This document shows, one piece after another, positions 6,624 through 9,572 of a DNA stretch of 9,572 nucleotides. The notes beneath the pieces are model-generated. The model worked only from the letters and a program-made list of their open reading frames with translations. It did no database searches and was not told the origin of the DNA. A program made the position numbers and the translations under genes. Location of the stretch: NCBI GenBank assembly GCA_027026295.1, contig JALVOR010000101.1, positions 7,697 to 17,268 of the forward strand, written 5' to 3'. Every line of letters starts with the position of its first letter. Positions within the stretch are counted from its first letter, which is position 1. The stretch comes from Anaerolineales bacterium. Its GTDB lineage: Bacteria; Chloroflexota; Anaerolineae; Anaerolineales; DRMV01.

Positions 6624-6661
6624 AACGGCCTGACGAAAATTCCGTCAGGCCGTTGCTTTTT
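6624..6661 (+). terminator. Strong, bidirectional rho-independent terminator
   Basis: AACGGCCTGACG (6624-6635) and CGTCAGGCCGTT (6643-6654) form a perfect 12-bp stem with a 7-nt loop, followed by GCTTTTTA, 21 nt after the ino1 stop. Read on the minus strand, the stem is followed by TTTTTGTTG, so it can also end transcripts arriving from the convergent gene that stops at 6890. Confidence 0.9.
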
Positions 6662-6674
6662 ATGCCTGCTCAAC

Positions 6675-6897
6675 CGTGGAAAAGCGGCTATGGTTTTCCC
6701 ATGTTGGGGAAAACTCGCCGGTTTTCCACTTGCTTTCCCGCTTTATTCCCCAAGAGCAGCCGTTTTTCCGTAAGTTTTCCCGTGGTTTTCCGCAGGTTTT
6801 TCCACTTTGCACCCGGTTTTCCCCAGTCGCTGGTTGTTTTCCACATGAATACCTCGGTTTTCCACAGGTTTTGGGGAGTTTTCCACAGGCTATTCCA
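6675..6897 (+). repeat. Helically phased TTTTCC array, DnaA-box-like
   Basis: Between two convergent genes, TTTTCC-core 9-mers recur on the plus strand. Strong cores start at 6694, 6722, 6764, 6775, 6786, 6798, 6817, 6837, 6858 and 6879. Weaker ones lie at 6733 (CTTTCCCGC), 6744 (TATTCCCCA) and 6891 (TATTCCAGC). From 6722 to 6891 the intervals are 11, 11, 20, 11, 11, 12, 19, 20, 21, 21 and 12 nt, close to one or two DNA turns throughout. Minus-strand copies sit at 6675-6683 (TTTTCCACG) and 6705-6713 (TTTTCCCCA). Three sites are exactly TTTTCCACA, which fits the relaxed DnaA box TTWTNCACA. By hand count 6721-6890 has about 63 T to 22 A and about 50% GC, lower than the genes around it. The array fills this gap beyond the ino1 terminator. 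A DnaA-binding locus is inferred, not shown. Confidence 0.7.
6837..6887 (+). promoter_or_regulatory. Three perfect TTTTCCACA DnaA-box candidates
   Basis: TTTTCCACA occurs at 6837-6845, 6858-6866 and 6879-6887, all in one orientation and exactly 21 nt apart. The last two share the longer core GTTTTCCACAGG. TTTTCCACA is the DnaA-box form reported for cyanobacterial origins and fits TTWTNCACA. Same-strand boxes two helical turns apart suit cooperative filament binding. Confidence 0.55.
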
Positions 6898-9163
6898 GCG
6901 GCGCCTGGTAAATCCGGCGGCCTGCCACCACATAGAGCGTATGGGTGTCCGAATCGATGGCAAAGGCGGTGATGTCGCCTTCGAGCGCTGTTCGCGGGCG
7001 ATATTGCGTGACGAACTGCAATTGCAGCGAGAAGCGATAGATTGCGCCTTCCACCGCGTCCAGCATGTAAAGCGAGGGATCGGGCGGCGGCTGCAAGCGC
7101 ACCTGCGTAAAGCGGGTGTTGGGAATTACCGGTCCCGGCGTGCGCCCCGGACGGGTGTCGTTGTAGGGCATGGCGTCGCAGGTAACTGCACCGCTGCTGT
7201 TGTCTTTGCAGTGCATCACCTGCCCGTCCTGATAGAGCAGATACAGCCCGCCCCGCTGCACTGCCATGTCGATGGCGGTTTCCACGCCCTGGGGTGCGCC
7301 GTTGACGAAATAGTTGTAAGGGGTAACCTCGAAAACGCCTTCGGCGCTCATACCGATGACTTCCACGGCCTTGATGACGGGGTCGAGGACGTACAAATCG
7401 CCGGTCTGGTAGCCAATGGCAGTGGGGCGCTGCCAGTTGGCAGGGGTGGCAGGCGCCAAGGTAAACGCCTGCGCCGCTTCCCCCGGCGCGCAGAGCACGC
7501 CGTGGGCGCGCACATCCACGCCAACCACTTTATAGCGGCTGCGCGGTTCGGGCAGCAGGGCAATATCCACCAACGGGGCGATTTCCAGTTCACCATACGT
7601 GCCTGCCCCACAATGGAAGTCCTTGTCGAGGGCATACCGCTGCCCTTTCAGTTCCAGGTGATAGACCGCTCCGGTGGCTGCATCCAGCACGTAAAGGTCT
7701 GCACCCTGCACCAGCAAACGTTGCGCCACCGTGCCCGGCGGCAGGCGGTCGGAAACCGGCACAAAGTCGAGGCGCCGGGCGCCATCGAGTTCGTCGAGGG
7801 CAGCGGTGAGTTGGGCGCGCAGGGTGCGCGATTCGTCGTTGCTGTAATACTTTTCAGCGGCCTGCAGGTCATCCAACGCCGCCACCAAGGCATTGTGGCG
7901 GGTAAGCGGTTCGTCGATTTGCAACGCCTGGGCGGCTTCCACCTTGGCGCGGTTCAGATAAGCCTCGAACTGCTGCATGCTACCCCGCCGCACGAAGACA
8001 ATGACCGCGACGGTGACCACGATGAGGGGCACGGCAATCGCGCTAAACGCCATGAAAGAACGCGGCAGCGAAAACACCTCGTCTGCCGAGGCGGAAAGCC
8101 CGCGCCCGGCAATGTTGCGCACGGTTTCCGCGACGCGCTCGCCGCTGCGCCACGCGGAAGCCAGCCCGCTGCGCAGTTTTGCCACGCCTGCAGCCACGGC
8201 GGCAGTGCTTTTTTTGGAGCGGGGAGGAGCGGCGGCTTTCGGCGCTTCTTTCTCGACCGCAGCAGGCACGGGTTTTGCTGCCTGGGGCGCAGAAGCCGGG
8301 CGGCGTTGCGGGCTGGGGCGCGGTGATGCCACAGGGCGAGCGGGGGGCGCTGCAGGGCGTTTCGGGGGCGCGGCTTCCTCCTGAGGCGGCGCAGGCGGCT
8401 GAGAGGCCGTTTTGCCTTCTGCGGCGGCCACCGGCGGGGCAGGCTTTGCCGCTGCTGTGGCGGTCGATTGCGGTTTCTCGGAAACCACCCGCCGCCTAAC
8501 TTCCCCCTCGCCGCCACGCACCTGCACCAGCACGCCTTCTAAGGTTTCGCCGCGGTAGGCGCTCATGCGTCGAATGAGGGGCGAGATTTTGCGGCTGGCG
8601 TCGAGTTGCAGCGTGTTCTGCCACGGGGCAGGCAACTGCGGCGTCAATAGCAGGGCATCGCCTTCCCGGAAGGGTGCCGTGGCAAAATAAACCCGCGCCG
8701 CGCGGCTGATACCCAGCCCGCGCCCGCTCATTTCAGGGTCGTGGTAATGGCGGGTTTCCTCGCCCAGGAACACAGCATGCATGGGCCCCGAGAGGGCAAC
8801 GTAAACCGTGCCGCTGCGCCAAACCGCCATGCCCAGCCAGCCGATGGCGTGCTTGCCTTCGTTGCTCAATTTGCGGTTGCGGTTGAGGAAATAGGTGTTG
8901 AGGGCAGTTGCCAGTTCTTTCAGCGCGGCGGTGACCGAGCCGCCCACGCTGAAATAGCGCTCGCTGAGTTTTTCCAGCAGGGCGCGTTGCTCGCTGTTGC
9001 CCAGCGGGGCATTGCCCTGCTGGTGCAGGTAAATCAGCAGCGTCTCGCGACGGCGCATGCGGTGGGGGCGTTTGGGCGGCTGAAAAATAGCCGCGCCCGC
9101 CAGGTCACCGGCAAGTGCGCCTTCGCGACGGTTGAAAATGAAAAGATGGTGTTGCCACGGCAT
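6890..9163 (-). CDS. Degenerate PP2C-like, transmembrane, propeller-like protein
   Basis: A 757-residue protein of unknown function. Residues 1 to about 215 look like a PP2C/PPM phosphatase fold: VTAALKELATALNTYFLNRN, a GMAVWRSGTVYVALSGPMHAVFLGEETRHY strand pair written here in two parts (110-123 and 124-140), GRGLGIS, and FREGDALLLTPQLP. The usual metal ligands in GDS and (S/T)DG are replaced by SGP and TPQ, so catalysis is unlikely. A Pro/Ala/Lys-rich linker runs from about 228 to 320. One membrane helix (371-391, AFSAIAVPLIVVTVAVIVFV) follows, then a charged helical segment (395-465). Five repeats of the form LYvLD...G.iY (489-502, 589-602, 639-651, 697-710, 742-752) suggest a beta-propeller beyond the membrane. 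The ATG at 9163 is the only one after an in-frame stop at 9185-9187; its ribosome site is weak (GGAA 13 nt upstream). It lies 36 nt after the partial gene upstream, probably in the same operon. Domain names rest on pattern recognition. Confidence 0.8.
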   Translation of the reverse strand: MPWQHHLFIFNRREGALAGDLAGAAIFQPPKRPHRMRRRETLLIYLHQQGNAPLGNSEQRALLEKLSERYFSVGGSVTAALKELATALNTYFLNRNRKLSNEGKHAIGWLGMAVWRSGTVYVALSGPMHAVFLGEETRHYHDPEMSGRGLGISRAARVYFATAPFREGDALLLTPQLPAPWQNTLQLDASRKISPLIRRMSAYRGETLEGVLVQVRGGEGEVRRRVVSEKPQSTATAAAKPAPPVAAAEGKTASQPPAPPQEEAAPPKRPAAPPARPVASPRPSPQRRPASAPQAAKPVPAAVEKEAPKAAAPPRSKKSTAAVAAGVAKLRSGLASAWRSGERVAETVRNIAGRGLSASADEVFSLPRSFMAFSAIAVPLIVVTVAVIVFVRRGSMQQFEAYLNRAKVEAAQALQIDEPLTRHNALVAALDDLQAAEKYYSNDESRTLRAQLTAALDELDGARRLDFVPVSDRLPPGTVAQRLLVQGADLYVLDAATGAVYHLELKGQRYALDKDFHCGAGTYGELEIAPLVDIALLPEPRSRYKVVGVDVRAHGVLCAPGEAAQAFTLAPATPANWQRPTAIGYQTGDLYVLDPVIKAVEVIGMSAEGVFEVTPYNYFVNGAPQGVETAIDMAVQRGGLYLLYQDGQVMHCKDNSSGAVTCDAMPYNDTRPGRTPGPVIPNTRFTQVRLQPPPDPSLYMLDAVEGAIYRFSLQLQFVTQYRPRTALEGDITAFAIDSDTHTLYVVAGRRIYQAPLE

Positions 9164-9199
9164 AGGTATATTCGCGTTCCGGTGTCAGGTGTTTCGGCA

Positions 9200-9572
9200 T
9201 CAGGTGCGGCGTATGCGGCGGTAGGCGAAAACCCACAGTGCAACCCCGCCCAGCAGGAACAACCCGCCCGCGATGCCCAACAACGGCGATTTGTGTTTGG
9301 CAGGCACCTCGGCGGGGGCTGGTTCGGCCCGCTGCGCGCCAAAAGTAACATAGGTCGTGTCGCCCGCCCGCAGTTCAAGGGTGACGTTGGGCTCGGTGGT
9401 AGGATTGTAGTCTTTCGGCACAGCCATCGTGATGATGTATTCCCCCTCGACCAAATCCTGGAAGCAAATGAAGTCGTTGTTGTCGGTTTGCCCGGTCAGG
9501 GAAACCGAACCAACGCGGGTGGTCACGCTGACAGCGCCACCTGCGAGGGGGCTTTCCCAATCATCGTAAAGG
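9200..9572 (-). CDS. Membrane-anchored SdrD_B/CnaB-like protein (N-terminus outside)
   Basis: The gene enters from the right edge with its frame open to base 9571; 124 C-terminal residues are visible. The first ones (LYDDWESPLAGGAVSV) resemble the start of an SdrD_B or carboxypeptidase-regulatory-like beta-sandwich, where an acidic D-rich segment precedes PLAGA.V.V. The domain continues with FICFQDLVEGEYIITMAVPKDY, a typical G-Y-x-V strand pattern of such domains. A short Pro/Ala stretch (AEPAPAEVPAKHK) leads to one membrane helix (LLGIAGGLFLLGGVALWVFA) and a basic tail YRRIRRT, giving an outside-N, inside-C topology like sortase or adhesin substrates but with no LPxTG motif. The GTG at 9526 is internal. 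It precedes the propeller-protein gene by 36 nt on the same strand, so the two may act together at the cell surface. Family assignment is tentative; the presence of a coding gene is well supported. Confidence 0.7.
   Translation of the reverse strand, partial: LYDDWESPLAGGAVSVTTRVGSVSLTGQTDNNDFICFQDLVEGEYIITMAVPKDYNPTTEPNVTLELRAGDTTYVTFGAQRAEPAPAEVPAKHKSPLLGIAGGLFLLGGVALWVFAYRRIRRT

Noticed and set aside
6675..6897. Array considered as a CRISPR
   Set aside because: Repeat cores are only 6-9 nt, with intervals of 11-21 nt. There are no 28-37 nt repeats, no uniform spacers and no cas genes.
6675..6897. Array considered as a promoter or operator cluster
   Set aside because: Both flanking genes end here, so no transcript is expected to start in this gap.
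6676..6972. 98-codon plus-strand frame across the TTTTCC array, with repeated F-P residues
   Set aside because: The repetition follows from the DNA array, whose spacing (11, 12, 19-21 nt) does not keep codon phase as a protein repeat would. No ribosome site is seen.
6653..8326. Plus-strand open frame of 557 codons
   Set aside because: It is antisense to the PP2C-like/propeller gene and starts in the TTTTCC array. Its Arg/His/Gly-rich content lacks domains or a ribosome site.

Overview
The window is GC-rich, closely packed bacterial DNA. I infer an Anaerolineae-like member of the Chloroflexota, or another environmental thermophile-type lineage. The reasons are an actinobacterial-type inositol-phosphate synthase, soluble orphan histidine kinases, a Pro/Ala-rich membrane-anchored propeller protein, and intergenic DNA filled with short CACAAAG/CACAGAG and ACGCGGAT repeats. 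This placement is an inference; the window carries no rRNA or other strong marker.

Layout. Positions 2-1517 (+) hold the 3' part of an endonuclease III gene, then one base later a soluble histidine kinase. Positions 1518-1761 are a repeat-rich gap. Positions 1762-2489 (+) encode a four-helix membrane protein of unknown function that is split by an apparent single-base frameshift near 2035-2045. Positions 2490-2824 are another gap, with repeats and a 17-bp hairpin. On the minus strand, 5412-4147 encodes a GAF-domain histidine kinase and 4072-2825 a PLP-dependent trans-sulfuration-family enzyme, probably in one transcript. Divergent from these is inositol-3-phosphate synthase (5520-6602, +), which ends in a strong bidirectional terminator. 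Convergent with it is a minus-strand pair: a partial secreted-type domain protein with a membrane anchor (9572-9200), then a large protein (9163-6890) made of a PP2C-like fold without its metal ligands, a Pro/Ala linker, one membrane helix and propeller-like repeats.

The most striking non-coding element lies between the convergent genes, at about 6675-6897. It is an array of TTTTCC-core sites on the plus strand, spaced at about one or two helical turns, ending in three perfect TTTTCCACA sites. TTTTCCACA fits the relaxed DnaA-box consensus TTWTNCACA. No gene starts on either side, so a promoter role is unlikely. A replication origin or a DnaA-binding reservoir is the leading interpretation, and it is untested.

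Functionally the window mixes base-excision repair, two orphan sensor kinases with no response regulator nearby, sulfur amino-acid metabolism, inositol-lipid or inositol-solute precursor synthesis, and envelope proteins of unknown role.
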